Source: an uncultured Porphyromonas sp. (GTDB taxonomy: Bacteria > Bacteroidota > Bacteroidia > Bacteroidales > Porphyromonadaceae). From it: a stretch of 64,000 bases of DNA. The notes beneath the pieces were generated by a model. The model was not told the origin of the DNA. It saw only the letters and a program-made list of their open reading frames with translations, and ran no database searches. Made by a program: the position numbers and the translations under genes. The stretch lies in contig NZ_CALHDW010000017.1 of assembly GCF_938023125.1 (NCBI RefSeq), forward strand, positions 62,001-126,000, read 5' to 3'. Positions 50,235 to 59,379 of the stretch are shown in pieces (the stretch's first letter is position 1; each line of letters starts with the position of its first letter).

Positions 50235-52493
50235 ATGACAACTGCGGGGAATTTTAAGCGAATCATTCTCCTAACTCTCCTTTCTCTGTTCGGGAGCTCT
50301 GCTCTTTTCGGGCAAATCAAATTGCATCTTGACATAAAAACCTGGGATCATCACCCACTAGAGAGCGGCGAGTTACTTGTACAAGAAGGCGATTCTGTAG
50401 TACACTTTTCGATAATCAAGGCACAAACGACCGACCTCATACTCCCCAAAGCCGGACTTTATAGCGTTCAACTAGCAAGCTCTAGCTACGAAACATTCGA
50501 AGTGGAGCGGTTCTTCTCTACAGACAGCACCCTCAACATCTTTTTGGACAAACCTGCGGTCGCATTGGGAGAGGTGGTAGTTACGGGGAAAGTAAGTCCC
50601 AAAGTAACTGCCACAGGAGAGATATTCAAACTATCGAAAAAGGCAAAAGCATCGGGAGATCCCTTTAGAGCTCTCTCAGAAATACCCTTACTACAAGTTG
50701 ACATCAGCTCTCAGAGTGTCAAGATGCGCACCGGCGAGTCCCCTCTGATATTGGTAGACGGTCATCTTGTAAACTCTGGGATACAACCGATACATCCCGA
50801 GAATGTCGAATCCGTAGAGATCTCCGAAGTGGTAAGTGCTCGTTACCTACAGATGGGTGTTACCAAAATTGTAAACATTCGTCTCCGCAAGGATATTCCT
50901 TTTTACTCGTATGTAGATCTTCGCACAAGGCACGACATCCCTCCGAGAGAGGGCTTCGCAGGAGCTAACTTTGAACTTGGAAAGAAGACCTTTGCTGTAA
51001 CAGGAGGGGCTTTTGTAGACTACCTTACCAACGATTGTATTCGCTACGTAAGTAAAGAGCAGATGGGGCAAGAAGAGAAAAGCCTATCGGGCTTCTCAAG
51101 TGCAAAATCAAGAGGAATAGATGGGCATTTATTGCTCAAATGGGTCCCCTCTCCTTCTGATTATTTCTCAGCACTCATCAAGGCTAAAACATCAAGAAAG
51201 CGCACAGAGGGGAAGCAAGAGGGTACATATACAACATTGGGAAAAGCTTCTTCTCTCAAAACTACAGACAACAATAGTGTATTGGATGGGGGGATGCTAG
51301 CTTCTCTTTTCCACGAGCATACATTTCAGAACCAGAGTACACTCTCCACATTTTTCAATTACAACTATGGATTCTATGACCAATATCAAAACTATCAAGA
51401 GAGCTACGACAAAGACCAAGCCTCCTACCTTGTAGACCTTGCAACGCTGCGCAATCAGTACGCTCTCTCTATCGACTACGAATCGGGAGAGCAATCGTTT
51501 GGCTCCTTGGCTATTGGGAATAACTTAGAGTACACCCAAGACAAGGTAACAAACCAAGGCATATCGCCCGCTCTAACAGCCCACGTAGGGCTTTGGAGCA
51601 ACTACACTCACGCAACCTATAGCAATCAGTGGGGGAAATTATACTACATGGCCTCTCTCGGGCTACAAGGCTTAGCTGTGAAGGCAGCTGATAAGAATCA
51701 CTCCTATTGGAGACCACGTGCTGCTGTAAGTCTAACCCTTAAATTGCCACACTATCAATCACTACGAGGGAGCTACTACCTCACCAACGTCCTTCCCCAA
51801 AGCCGCAATCTTATCTCCTTTAATCTATCGACCAATCCCTGGTTTAAGGAGGAGGGGAACCCGTTCCTTGTACCGATGCAAATTCATCAGTTCAATTTAG
51901 GATATGATTGCACTTTTGAGGATTTTCGTATTTGGCTCTTTGGCGACCACAATCGCTATAACAAAATGATAGAGCCCTATGTACGCCAAGAAGGACAATA
52001 TCAAATAAAATCGTATCGCAACAACGGCACCTATACAAGTACAGAAGGAGGAATAGGAGCTAACTACTCGGGTGAAGACTTCCAAATTTCCGCTACAACC
52101 TACTACACATCAGAGGTCTTTAATGGACAATCTCCCAAAGGTTCGTTTGGAGTAAAAGGGTATTTTCGTTGGGATTTTGGTGACTTCTTCATCTATTCTT
52201 CTCTATCATGGCGCAATCGCAACTACACAGCCATCAGCCAAACCATCTATAAAAATCCGCTAGAAGCCCATATACAAATTGCTTGGCAGGCGACCAATCG
52301 GCTCTATCTATCCCTCGGGCTTCCCTACTTTTGGGGCACGAAAAGTGACATAACCGACATAAAACAGGGCTCTTATACCAGCCACCAACAGACATTCTAC
52401 GAGAGCGCAAGTTTACGCCCTTGGCTTCTAATTTCTTGGACATTCCGTAAGAATCCCAAGCTTGCGATCCCTAGAAAAATTCCCGACATGTAA
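50235..52493 (+). CDS. TonB-dependent-receptor-like outer-membrane protein
   Basis: A 752-residue protein with a signal peptide ending ALFGQ. An N-terminal carboxypeptidase-regulatory-like beta domain (about 28-105) leads to a plug-like region (LGEVVVTGKVSPKVTATGE, then FRALSEIPLLQVD and SPLILVDGHLV). The rest is barrel strands with alternating Tyr/Asn and Ser. It is shorter than typical SusC proteins and fits the outer-membrane beta-barrel group (OMP_b-brl_3). No SusD gene is adjacent and the tail (IPRKIPDM) lacks a final aromatic residue. Substrate unknown. Confidence 0.8.
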   Translation: MTTAGNFKRIILLTLLSLFGSSALFGQIKLHLDIKTWDHHPLESGELLVQEGDSVVHFSIIKAQTTDLILPKAGLYSVQLASSSYETFEVERFFSTDSTLNIFLDKPAVALGEVVVTGKVSPKVTATGEIFKLSKKAKASGDPFRALSEIPLLQVDISSQSVKMRTGESPLILVDGHLVNSGIQPIHPENVESVEISEVVSARYLQMGVTKIVNIRLRKDIPFYSYVDLRTRHDIPPREGFAGANFELGKKTFAVTGGAFVDYLTNDCIRYVSKEQMGQEEKSLSGFSSAKSRGIDGHLLLKWVPSPSDYFSALIKAKTSRKRTEGKQEGTYTTLGKASSLKTTDNNSVLDGGMLASLFHEHTFQNQSTLSTFFNYNYGFYDQYQNYQESYDKDQASYLVDLATLRNQYALSIDYESGEQSFGSLAIGNNLEYTQDKVTNQGISPALTAHVGLWSNYTHATYSNQWGKLYYMASLGLQGLAVKAADKNHSYWRPRAAVSLTLKLPHYQSLRGSYYLTNVLPQSRNLISFNLSTNPWFKEEGNPFLVPMQIHQFNLGYDCTFEDFRIWLFGDHNRYNKMIEPYVRQEGQYQIKSYRNNGTYTSTEGGIGANYSGEDFQISATTYYTSEVFNGQSPKGSFGVKGYFRWDFGDFFIYSSLSWRNRNYTAISQTIYKNPLEAHIQIAWQATNRLYLSLGLPYFWGTKSDITDIKQGSYTSHQQTFYESASLRPWLLISWTFRKNPKLAIPRKIPDM

Positions 52494-52671
52494 CCTCAAA
52501 AAACATCCGGAACCACAGGTATGCTCCCCCTATATTTACCACATTGAGTCAAAGGGGGAGGTATCATGCTGGTTAGGCGTGAGGCGGGGCCTTCTCTCCT
52601 GAGGGCTAAATATGGAGAGAAGTTAGGGAGAAAACAAGAGACCTTCTACCCCAAAATCATTTTTCTTTACA
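52494..52671. other. First part of the gap before the polysaccharide locus
   Basis: The gap runs to 52961 (468 bp). This first part has no supported gene or terminator. Confidence 0.45.
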
Positions 52672-52850
52672 GCGAAAGCTTATGGGCTTTCGCTAGATTG
52701 GTAGTGAGTAATTATCAAACCACTCATTACTAATCGGCGTATTCGTAATGAGCTTTCGTCTAATTCTTAATACACTTCTGTTAGATTGGTAATTAGCTTT
52801 CGATGGATTCGTAATTGGCAATCATCGAATTACTCATAAGCTTTACAATA
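52672..52850. repeat. Cluster of imperfect direct and inverted repeats
   Basis: A 9-bp hairpin AGCGAAAGC/GCTTTCGCT opens it. Four related units of about 23 bp follow: 52686 (GCTTTCGCTAGATTGG), 52752 (GCTTTCGTCTAATTC), 52775 (cttctgttagattggtaa) and 52796 (GCTTTCGATGGATTCG). A partial inverted pair TTGGTAGTGAG and CCACTCATTACTAA also lies inside. The arrangement is not a CRISPR because units vary and have no constant spacers. Function unknown. Confidence 0.55.
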
Positions 52851-52893
52851 GAAAAGTGCGTTGTGCTCACCGAGAGCGAATACCGTACTTTCC

Positions 52894-52923
52894 TTGCCAA
52901 CACCGCACAATAGAGTATCTTTG
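52894..52923 (+). promoter_or_regulatory. Promoter of the polysaccharide locus
   Basis: TTG 52894-52896, 19 nt, TATCTTTG 52916-52923; 38 nt before the start at 52962. Confidence 0.8.
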
Positions 52924-52961
52924 CGGTACGTTTAAGCTAGAAAGGAATCTTCGATCACCTC

Positions 52962-54524
52962 GTGTCTGCCACCGATAGAGCCTCCAATAGTCTGCGCAAT
53001 GCCCGCTATGCCACTTTGTTTTACATGGTCGGACTTGTTGCCGCTTTCTTCTTCCGTCGCTATTTTATTCAAGTATTGGGGGATGAACTTCTCGGGTTAA
53101 ACTCCACCTTAGTGAGTATTTTAGGCTTCCTCAATATCGCAGAACTGGGATTATCTTCGGCAGTAGCCTTTGCTCTCTATCAACCCCTGGCTCAAAACGA
53201 CCGGCAACAAGTCAGCGAGATTATATCCATACAAGCGTGGTTTTACCGCTGGGTAGCTCGTATTGTGCTCGTTGCGTCGGGCATCTTACTCCTCTTCTTC
53301 CCCCTTATTTTTGAGGATAAAGGCATCCCTCTTTGGTATGCCTACGCCACGTATGTAGTCCTGCTATTCAACGCGCTGTGGGGATATCTTTTCAATTTCC
53401 GGCAAATCATTTTCTCTAGCGACCAGCAGGAGTACAAGATGACGCTTGCCATACAGCTTCCCAGAGTACTCAAACAGGTATTGCAAATCTTGGCGATTCT
53501 CTATCTCCCAGCCCCCTATATATGGTGGCTCGGCATCGAGTTCCTATTTGGTGTAGTGGGGGCTCTTTTTATTGAATGGCTCATCCATAAGGATTACCCC
53601 TGGCTCAAAGCCAACGCCAAGGAGGGGAATCGTGTTCGGCGTAATTACCCCGAAATCATACGCCGCACGAAGCAACTTTTCTACCACAAGATAGCCACCT
53701 TTGTACTGCAGCAGAGCACCCCTATCATAATATTTGCCGTATTTGCGAGTGCCCAAGGGCTTGCCGTCGTTACGATTTATCAGAACTATCTCGTTATCTA
53801 CGCAGGGATTAGCGGGGTAATTTACGCGATATTCAATGGACTTACGGCCAGTGTCGGGAACCTTATCACAGAGGGCGACAACAATCGCGTAGAGGTCGTT
53901 TTCCGCAAACTTTATGCCCTCCGTCTCTGGATGGCACTCGTAATTGCAGGAGGGATGCTGTGGTATTCTCAAGGATTCATGGAGCTATGGATTGGAGGGG
54001 GGCGCAGCTTTCAGCAGATTGATTTGCTTCTCTTTGTGCTTTATATGCTACTGCAGCTCTCTCGCCTTCCCGATCAATTCATATATGCCTATGGCATGTA
54101 TCAGGATATTTACGCCCCTATGATTGAGGCCATTCTCAATCTTGGGCTGTCTATCCTCCTCGGCTCTATGTGGGGGATTACGGGTATTCTACTCGGCATC
54201 AACATAAGCCTTATTCTCGTGATTTACGGCTGGAAACCCTACTTCCTCTACTCCCGAGCCTTCAAAAAGTCGGTCTGGGGGTATCACCTACGCCAAGGTG
54301 CGGAGCTTCTCCTCGTAGTGGGCGCAGGGTGGGCTCTCTCCTATTTCTTGCCGAGTATAACCTCCTTTTCGTCTACCCCCTCTTGGCTCGGATGGCTCAA
54401 GACGGCAGTCTCGGGCACGTGTCTATTTGCCCTCATCTCCAGCATTTTGCTCTACCTTTTGCATCCCGACTTTAGGCAAGGGATCGCCATGCTCATCTCT
54501 AAAATACATCGCAAACACACATGA
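52962..54524 (+). CDS. Polysaccharide flippase (Wzx/MATE-like)
   Basis: A 520-residue inner-membrane protein with about 12-14 helices that should flip lipid-linked glycan units to the periplasm. The start is a GTG (SATDRASNSLRNARYATLF follows). The N-terminal half resembles RfbX/oligosaccharide flippases (LGDELLGLNSTLVSILGFLNIAELGLSSAVAFALY). It overlaps the next glycosyltransferase gene by 4 bp (ATGA), so coupled translation is likely. First gene of a four-gene glycan assembly unit. Confidence 0.85.
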   Translation: MSATDRASNSLRNARYATLFYMVGLVAAFFFRRYFIQVLGDELLGLNSTLVSILGFLNIAELGLSSAVAFALYQPLAQNDRQQVSEIISIQAWFYRWVARIVLVASGILLLFFPLIFEDKGIPLWYAYATYVVLLFNALWGYLFNFRQIIFSSDQQEYKMTLAIQLPRVLKQVLQILAILYLPAPYIWWLGIEFLFGVVGALFIEWLIHKDYPWLKANAKEGNRVRRNYPEIIRRTKQLFYHKIATFVLQQSTPIIIFAVFASAQGLAVVTIYQNYLVIYAGISGVIYAIFNGLTASVGNLITEGDNNRVEVVFRKLYALRLWMALVIAGGMLWYSQGFMELWIGGGRSFQQIDLLLFVLYMLLQLSRLPDQFIYAYGMYQDIYAPMIEAILNLGLSILLGSMWGITGILLGINISLILVIYGWKPYFLYSRAFKKSVWGYHLRQGAELLLVVGAGWALSYFLPSITSFSSTPSWLGWLKTAVSGTCLFALISSILLYLLHPDFRQGIAMLISKIHRKHT

Positions 54525-55507
54525 CCCCCTTAGTATCCGTACTCATCCCCGTCTACAACGTAGAGGCGTTTATAGGAAAGTGTCTCCGATCGGTACTCCG
54601 GCAAGATTACTCCAATATGGAGATTATACTGGTCAATGACTGCTCTACCGATCGCAGCATCGCCCTGGCAGAAGAGGTTATTGCCAAAGAAAACTCGCAG
54701 CAGTATAAAGTACAGATCGTGCACCATGAGCATAATAGAGGCCTTGCGGCAGCGCGTGCCACTTCGCTCAGTTTGGCAACAGGAGAATACCTACTTTTTC
54801 TCGATAGTGACGACTATTGGGATAACGACTCGGTGGTAAGCCAATGGATAGCCACGGCCCTACAAACAGATTGCCCCATAGTAATTAGTGACTACGTTGT
54901 AGACTACCCCAAGAAAAAAATACGACAACCGGTTTTGGAAATAAAGACCGGGCGAGAATACATACAAGCCATACTATCGGGGAGCCAACCCGCTTTCCTT
55001 TGGAATAAACTCATCCGCCGCAAGGAATGGGAAGAGTGGAACGGAGGCTTTGTAGAGGGGTTGGCACTTCTCGAAGACTATCGCTCTGTTATCCCCTTTC
55101 TCTACCATGTAGAAAGGATAGACCACCTACATATCCCTACCGTGCATTACGTACAACAGAATCTAAATTCTCTCATCCATCAAATCAATATGAAGCAAAA
55201 GAGGGATTTGGAGGCTGTGCTCGAATACCTATCCCACTACCTACTGGTGGAGCAGAAGGAGGAGGATTTTGCCCCCTACATAGGTAGAGCCTACATCAAT
55301 ATTAAGATGATGCTATTCAACCGAATACAGGTGCGCGACTACCCCATAGTACGTAGCATCCATCCCGAGTATGACCGCTATCTCTCGGGCATCTCGCAGA
55401 GCACTCTGAATAAATGTATCTACAAACTCCAAAGCACTAGCCCCTGGGGACGCCTAGGATGGTTATTACTAAAGGTGCGCGAAGGAGTGAAAAAAGTTAT
55501 CCGATAG
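54521..55507 (+). CDS. Family 2 glycosyltransferase
   Basis: A 328-residue GT-A enzyme. The start MTPLVSVLIPVYNVEAFIG is the standard GT2 entry, with VNDCSTDRS and the metal-binding DxD in LFLDSDDYWD. Later Trp/Glu positions (FLWNKLIRRKEWEEW, LALLEDYRSVIPF) fit a GT2 that builds surface polysaccharide or LPS. Sugar donor and acceptor are unknown. It follows the flippase with a 4-bp overlap and precedes the GT4 gene by 6 nt. Confidence 0.88.
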   Translation: MTPLVSVLIPVYNVEAFIGKCLRSVLRQDYSNMEIILVNDCSTDRSIALAEEVIAKENSQQYKVQIVHHEHNRGLAAARATSLSLATGEYLLFLDSDDYWDNDSVVSQWIATALQTDCPIVISDYVVDYPKKKIRQPVLEIKTGREYIQAILSGSQPAFLWNKLIRRKEWEEWNGGFVEGLALLEDYRSVIPFLYHVERIDHLHIPTVHYVQQNLNSLIHQINMKQKRDLEAVLEYLSHYLLVEQKEEDFAPYIGRAYINIKMMLFNRIQVRDYPIVRSIHPEYDRYLSGISQSTLNKCIYKLQSTSPWGRLGWLLLKVREGVKKVIR

Positions 55508-55513
55508 TAGAAT

Positions 55514-56677
55514 ATGCCTACACCTCTAGCCATTGTTGTTAGCTCTATTGTAGACAAAGGTCCTCTCAAAGTGGTGGCAGCTCTAGTGCATTACCTGCCT
55601 AGAGATGTGTACCGCCCCCTCATAGTCGAGCTTCAGCCTCCCACAAAACAGGGTGATGAGTTGCGCCAAAGACTTGTATCGTGGGGGTGTAAAGTCGTCT
55701 CCCTCCATGCGAGCCATTGGCGTCTCGAATTAGGCACCTGCCGAGTGGCAAGGGAGCTACAAGATCTTCTCGACAAAGAGCAAATTCGCTTGGTTCACAG
55801 CCATACTTACCACCCCGATTTGGTGGTAGCACAGCTTCCCAAGAGGTTCATCAAGCTAAGCACTCTGCACAATCGTGCTCTCGAAGACTTCTCTTCTAAT
55901 AAGGGCGCTCTTGTTGGAGGCTATATGTGGCGGAGGCTAAAGCGCGCCCTCGTTCACTTCGATCATCTTATAGGGATCTGCAACGCCACCACCGACTATT
56001 ACAACGAAAATCTTTCTCTCCCGAGGCTGGCAACAAGTATAGCCAACGGCATTGACCTAGAGGGCAGAGAGCTAGCAAAGTGCGAAGAAAAGGCATCCCT
56101 CCGCAAAGATTTGGCTCTACCGGTAGACCCGGAAGCCCCTTTAATCCTCGCCATTGGGCTGCAATCTCCCCTCAAAAACCATGGGCTACTACTACGTGCA
56201 CTAGCCCAACTTGCCTCAAAAGAAGAGTACTGGCAAAAAGCCTCTGTCCTGTTTTTGGGAGAAGGGGCACAAGAAAAAGAGTACCAAACATTGGCACAAT
56301 CGCTCGGTATTAACGCTATCTTTTGGGGTAATGTGCCAGACGTTGTCCCCTATATGCAGGCTGCAACCGTTTACGTATCGGCCTCTCAATCGGAGGGATT
56401 CGGGCTCACCGTGGTAGAGGCTGCACTGGCTCAATGCCCGATGGCACTCTCAGATATTGCCGCTTTCCGGGAGTTCGCTCGTACCTTTCCCGACCTCGAA
56501 AAAACACTCTTCCCCCCTAACAGCATCGAGCAGTGCGCACAAAGTATCGCCCTCGCAGCCCAAATGGAGTATTCCCAGAGTGACCTGCAACGATTTATCC
56601 GATACTACTCGGCTCCCCGCATGAGCGAAGAGTATCATCTGATCTACCAATCTCTCCTTGCCGAATCAAACTCATAA
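55514..56677 (+). CDS. Family 4-like (GT-B) glycosyltransferase
   Basis: A 387-residue GT-B fold enzyme. The C-terminal Glycos_transf_1 domain has LILAIGLQSPLKNHGLLLRA and the catalytic/nucleotide motif SQSEGFGLTVVEAALAQ (E-x7-E). The N-terminal acceptor domain starts LAIVVSSIVDKGPLKVVAAL. Sugar specificity unknown. 9 nt before the polymerase gene, so same transcript. Confidence 0.87.
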   Translation: MPTPLAIVVSSIVDKGPLKVVAALVHYLPRDVYRPLIVELQPPTKQGDELRQRLVSWGCKVVSLHASHWRLELGTCRVARELQDLLDKEQIRLVHSHTYHPDLVVAQLPKRFIKLSTLHNRALEDFSSNKGALVGGYMWRRLKRALVHFDHLIGICNATTDYYNENLSLPRLATSIANGIDLEGRELAKCEEKASLRKDLALPVDPEAPLILAIGLQSPLKNHGLLLRALAQLASKEEYWQKASVLFLGEGAQEKEYQTLAQSLGINAIFWGNVPDVVPYMQAATVYVSASQSEGFGLTVVEAALAQCPMALSDIAAFREFARTFPDLEKTLFPPNSIEQCAQSIALAAQMEYSQSDLQRFIRYYSAPRMSEEYHLIYQSLLAESNS

Positions 56678-56686
56678 TTCTAGTCC

Positions 56687-57928
56687 ATGCCTCCCTATTC
56701 CATCCTATACTTCACCCTATTCTTCCTGCTCGCATTCTTCCTGATTTGGACGATCGATAGGGACAAATATGCCTCGCAAATACCCACAGTTGCCTTCGGG
56801 GTACTACTCATCCTTTTCTTAGGACTGCGCTTTGAGGTAGGGAGAGACTACCCCATCTACAAAGATGCGTTTGAGAGTGTTTTTTCTCCACACTCCCAGC
56901 ACATGTCTGGGATTTGGAAGACCTACAACGAGGCACTTCGCTACTTACGTCTCGACTTCTCGGTATGGACCTTGGTCGTAGCTGCCCTATTCATTCCCTT
57001 ATCCCTCTGGGGATACAAGAAGCAGAGCTATCGTTTTGCCCTAGCTGCACTTACATTTATACTGGTCTGGAAGCTCTATTTCGAATCCTTCAATATCGTA
57101 CGCCAATGTATGGCTCAGGCTATCTGCCTCTTTGCGGTACCGTTTTTTAGAGATAGGCGCTACCTAGAGACCCTTATCGTACTTCTACTCGCCTTTCTCA
57201 CCCACTCCTCGGCCATAGTAATGTTCGTGCTTGTGCCCCTATTCTTTGTCCGCTACAATAGGGTGTTTATGGGGGTTATGTTTGCTCTCTCTCTCACCCT
57301 ACTGCCTATCGTTTCCAAGGGCTTATTATTATTTTTGATCCCCTATCTACCCTTCAACACCACGTACATTCAGCAAATGTACGATACACAAGAGGGAGGT
57401 GGCTCGGGCATCATGTACTACTTCAATACCCTGATCGCCTTCTACATTTTGTGGAGAGAAAAAGACCTACTCAACCGAGATCGTTCTCTTCTCCCCTACA
57501 TCAATAGCTTTTTCATTGCGACCGTCATTACCAATACCTTTGTGTTTTTCCAGGTTGCCGATCGCTTTATGTACTATCCCTTCTTCTTCCTGCCGATACT
57601 CGTATCCAACCTCTACGAAAAAGGGAACCAATATGACCGCATTGCCATCATCATCCTACTCTTCGCTCAATCGATCATCACGATGCGGAATATCACGAAC
57701 ACAAATGAGAGTTTCTATAACTACAAAATCATCCTTCATGACAAGGATGCACCCAACGACTTCTGGGTAAATCCGACTCATAATCAAACATTTTCGTTAT
57801 CTTTGTTTGGAGGGAATAATAAACCAAACGCATCTAAAGGAAATGAAGAAAAACGAAGAGAACAAACCTGCTTTGGACTTTTTCCATGCCAAGCCCAACA
57901 ACTGGAATTGCGCCCAAACCATTGCTAA
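56687..57928 (+). CDS. EpsG-like polysaccharide polymerase (Wzy role)
   Basis: A 413-residue inner-membrane protein with about ten helices and the EpsG signature region LGLRFEVGRDYPIYKDAFESV near residue 47-67, then SFNIVRQCMAQAICLFA. EpsG proteins are thought to polymerise glycan repeat units. The last 86 nt overlap the next gene in another frame, and the predicted tail there (NKPNASKGNEEKRREQTCFG) is polar and unlike the rest. A shortened natural stop near residue 380 was not found, so the tail may be an accident of a lost stop codon. Confidence 0.82.
   Translation: MPPYSILYFTLFFLLAFFLIWTIDRDKYASQIPTVAFGVLLILFLGLRFEVGRDYPIYKDAFESVFSPHSQHMSGIWKTYNEALRYLRLDFSVWTLVVAALFIPLSLWGYKKQSYRFALAALTFILVWKLYFESFNIVRQCMAQAICLFAVPFFRDRRYLETLIVLLLAFLTHSSAIVMFVLVPLFFVRYNRVFMGVMFALSLTLLPIVSKGLLLFLIPYLPFNTTYIQQMYDTQEGGGSGIMYYFNTLIAFYILWREKDLLNRDRSLLPYINSFFIATVITNTFVFFQVADRFMYYPFFFLPILVSNLYEKGNQYDRIAIIILLFAQSIITMRNITNTNESFYNYKIILHDKDAPNDFWVNPTHNQTFSLSLFGGNNKPNASKGNEEKRREQTCFGLFPCQAQQLELRPNHC
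57798..57805 (+). promoter_or_regulatory. -7 element of the C_GCAxxG_C_C-like gene, inside the polymerase gene
   Basis: TATCTTTG, 37 bases before the ATG at 57843; -33 not clear. It would let the small redox-type protein be made apart from the glycan unit. Confidence 0.45.
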
Positions 57929-58223
57929 AGCCTATCAAGGGATAACCCGTGCTACGGACGAAGATATAGAAGCCGAGCTCCGCTCGAAGGGCGGAGGGAA
58001 GGCCGAAGGCGGGCTATGCGGAGCCCTCTATAGCGCTACACAAATACTCGGAGTAGACTCCCCGGAGGCGAAAGCTCTCGTAGAAGAATTCAAGTCTCGC
58101 CTCGGAGCTACTCAATGCCACGCCCTAAAGGCCGAGCTACACATCCCATGTAACGATACCGTAAGCCTCGCAGACGAGCTACTAGAGAAGTATCTAGTGC
58201 TGCAACAAGAGAGGCTGCAATGA
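57843..58223 (+). CDS. C_GCAxxG_C_C-family-like small protein
   Basis: A 126-residue soluble protein with five conserved-looking Cys: NWNCAQTIAKAY near the N-terminus, EGGLCGALYSATQILG in the middle, then ATQCHALKAEL and HIPCNDTV. This spacing resembles the C_GCAxxG_C_C family, thought to bind metal or an Fe-S cluster in redox proteins. The ATG at 57843 is preferred over 57807, because it starts the conserved part. It overlaps the polymerase 3' end by 86 nt. Function unknown. Confidence 0.75.
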   Translation: MKKNEENKPALDFFHAKPNNWNCAQTIAKAYQGITRATDEDIEAELRSKGGGKAEGGLCGALYSATQILGVDSPEAKALVEEFKSRLGATQCHALKAELHIPCNDTVSLADELLEKYLVLQQERLQ

Positions 58224-58292
58224 CCCCTCTTTTCCTACCCAAGAGAGAGAGAAGAACAGACACGCTGAACCCACCTCCCGTAGGTTACAAAT

Positions 58293-58330
58293 AACCCCCG
58301 TCAAACCAAGTTTGATGGGGGTTTTTATTT
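58293..58330 (+). terminator. Terminator after the glycan/redox unit
   Basis: 14-bp stem AACCCCCGTCAAAC and GTTTGATGGGGGTT (one G-T pair), loop CAA, TTATTT. A/T on both sides also allows termination of the minus-strand gene at 58352. Confidence 0.85.
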
Positions 58331-58351
58331 CAATCTAATAAGGAGAGAGGT

Positions 58352-58804
58352 CTATTTGGTTCTCTTTTTCCTTCGGAACGGATTCAACCGAGCAAGGCCT
58401 CTCTCCAACATATTACGCCCTAAGGCGAAAGCCGAGCTCACCAAGAAGGGACGAAGGAGGCCAAACAATTCTTCTGCCAGAGGAGCAAATCGCACCCACG
58501 AGGCGGGGAGCATCTTACCAATAATGCTACTAGAGATGATATCGCCGGGACTTATGGTACAGCTTGTGGGATGCAACCCTTTCTTCCCTCTATCTTTGGA
58601 GAATACTCTAAAGATCCACTGAGCCAACGAACGTTGGGGCAGCACATCACGACGGACATCCTCCCAAATTTCATCTTTACCCTCCGGGCTACTGATCCAA
58701 CGCCACTCGCACTGTATACGAGAGCGCGAGGCGGAGAGGTCGCGTGCTGCCTCAGCTTGCAGCATCTTGAGTTCTTCGTCTACACTACGCTTCTTCATCG
58801 CCAT
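58352..58804 (-). CDS. Hypothetical protein paired with a holin-like gene
   Basis: About 150 residues. The N-terminal part is helical and charged (VDEELKMLQAEAARDLSASR), the middle has Trp/Arg motifs, and the C-terminus is basic (LARLNPFRRKKRTK). A weak hydrophobic stretch (LFGLLRPFLVSSAFALG) may touch the membrane. I do not know the family. The start may be ATG 58802-58804 or 58796-58798; both overlap the end of the preceding gene, which implies coupled translation and a shared role. Confidence 0.65.
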   Translation of the reverse strand: MAMKKRSVDEELKMLQAEAARDLSASRSRIQCEWRWISSPEGKDEIWEDVRRDVLPQRSLAQWIFRVFSKDRGKKGLHPTSCTISPGDIISSSIIGKMLPASWVRFAPLAEELFGLLRPFLVSSAFALGRNMLERGLARLNPFRRKKRTK

Positions 58805-59225
58805 CAAAAGGGTCTTCTAAGGGGCCTAATTCATCCAAATCTTTCCCCAACTCATCTTCGAATTTGGAGGACTTACAATGATTTGCAGCCTCAATAAAAA
58901 GGGCTTTTACTCGGTCGCGTATAGGACGAGTAAGGGGCTTATACCACACCTTTACCACTACCATTATACCAATCAGTAGCAATAGGGTAAGTAATACCCC
59001 CAGGGTAATGTTGCCCCCAAGTAGGTCGCTTATCAGATAGGCAAAGAGGAATGCCACAAGTACCATACAGACAGGCACTATAAGCAAGATAATAAGCAGG
59101 GCAACCAACTTAGCAACAAGCATAGAAGCCCCTTCGGCACTATCCAATACGGACTTACGCAAAAGGATCATTGCATACGCCATCAGGTGGCGAACAAATG
59201 AGCGCAAACTAAAAGTCGATTCCAT
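58785..59225 (-). CDS. Holin-superfamily III/DUF1469-like membrane protein
   Basis: A 146-residue protein with two helices (LVALLIILLIVPVCMVLVAFLFAYL, then LGVLLTLLLLIGIMVVVKVWY; residues about 40-105) and a charged acidic C-terminal tail. This is the layout of phage-holin-family/DUF1469 proteins, which in Bacteroidetes chromosomes are usually not phage genes and occur next to YtxH proteins. No phage gene is near, so I take it as an envelope-stress-type protein. ATG 59223-59225 is chosen; an upstream TTG is in frame. Confidence 0.72.
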   Translation of the reverse strand: MESTFSLRSFVRHLMAYAMILLRKSVLDSAEGASMLVAKLVALLIILLIVPVCMVLVAFLFAYLISDLLGGNITLGVLLTLLLLIGIMVVVKVWYKPLTRPIRDRVKALFIEAANHCKSSKFEDELGKDLDELGPLEDPFDGDEEA

Positions 59226-59379
59226 CAATCAAATTAAGCAGAGAGATGCTATTCATATCTTCTTCTCGCCTCCCCTTCGAGGCACTTCGCCCCGTCAAGA
59301 GTAGGAGAGAAAACACTGCACACGAGGCTACATCCTCCGAAGAAGTCTCTTCTAAAATATACCCCCGAGTAACCCTACA

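Noticed and set aside
52672..52850. Possible CRISPR array
   Set aside because: Units are imperfect, some abut without spacers, and no cas gene is present.
58785..59225. Prophage holin
   Set aside because: No phage structural, lysis or replication gene is near; the layout matches chromosomal DUF1469/holin-like proteins.
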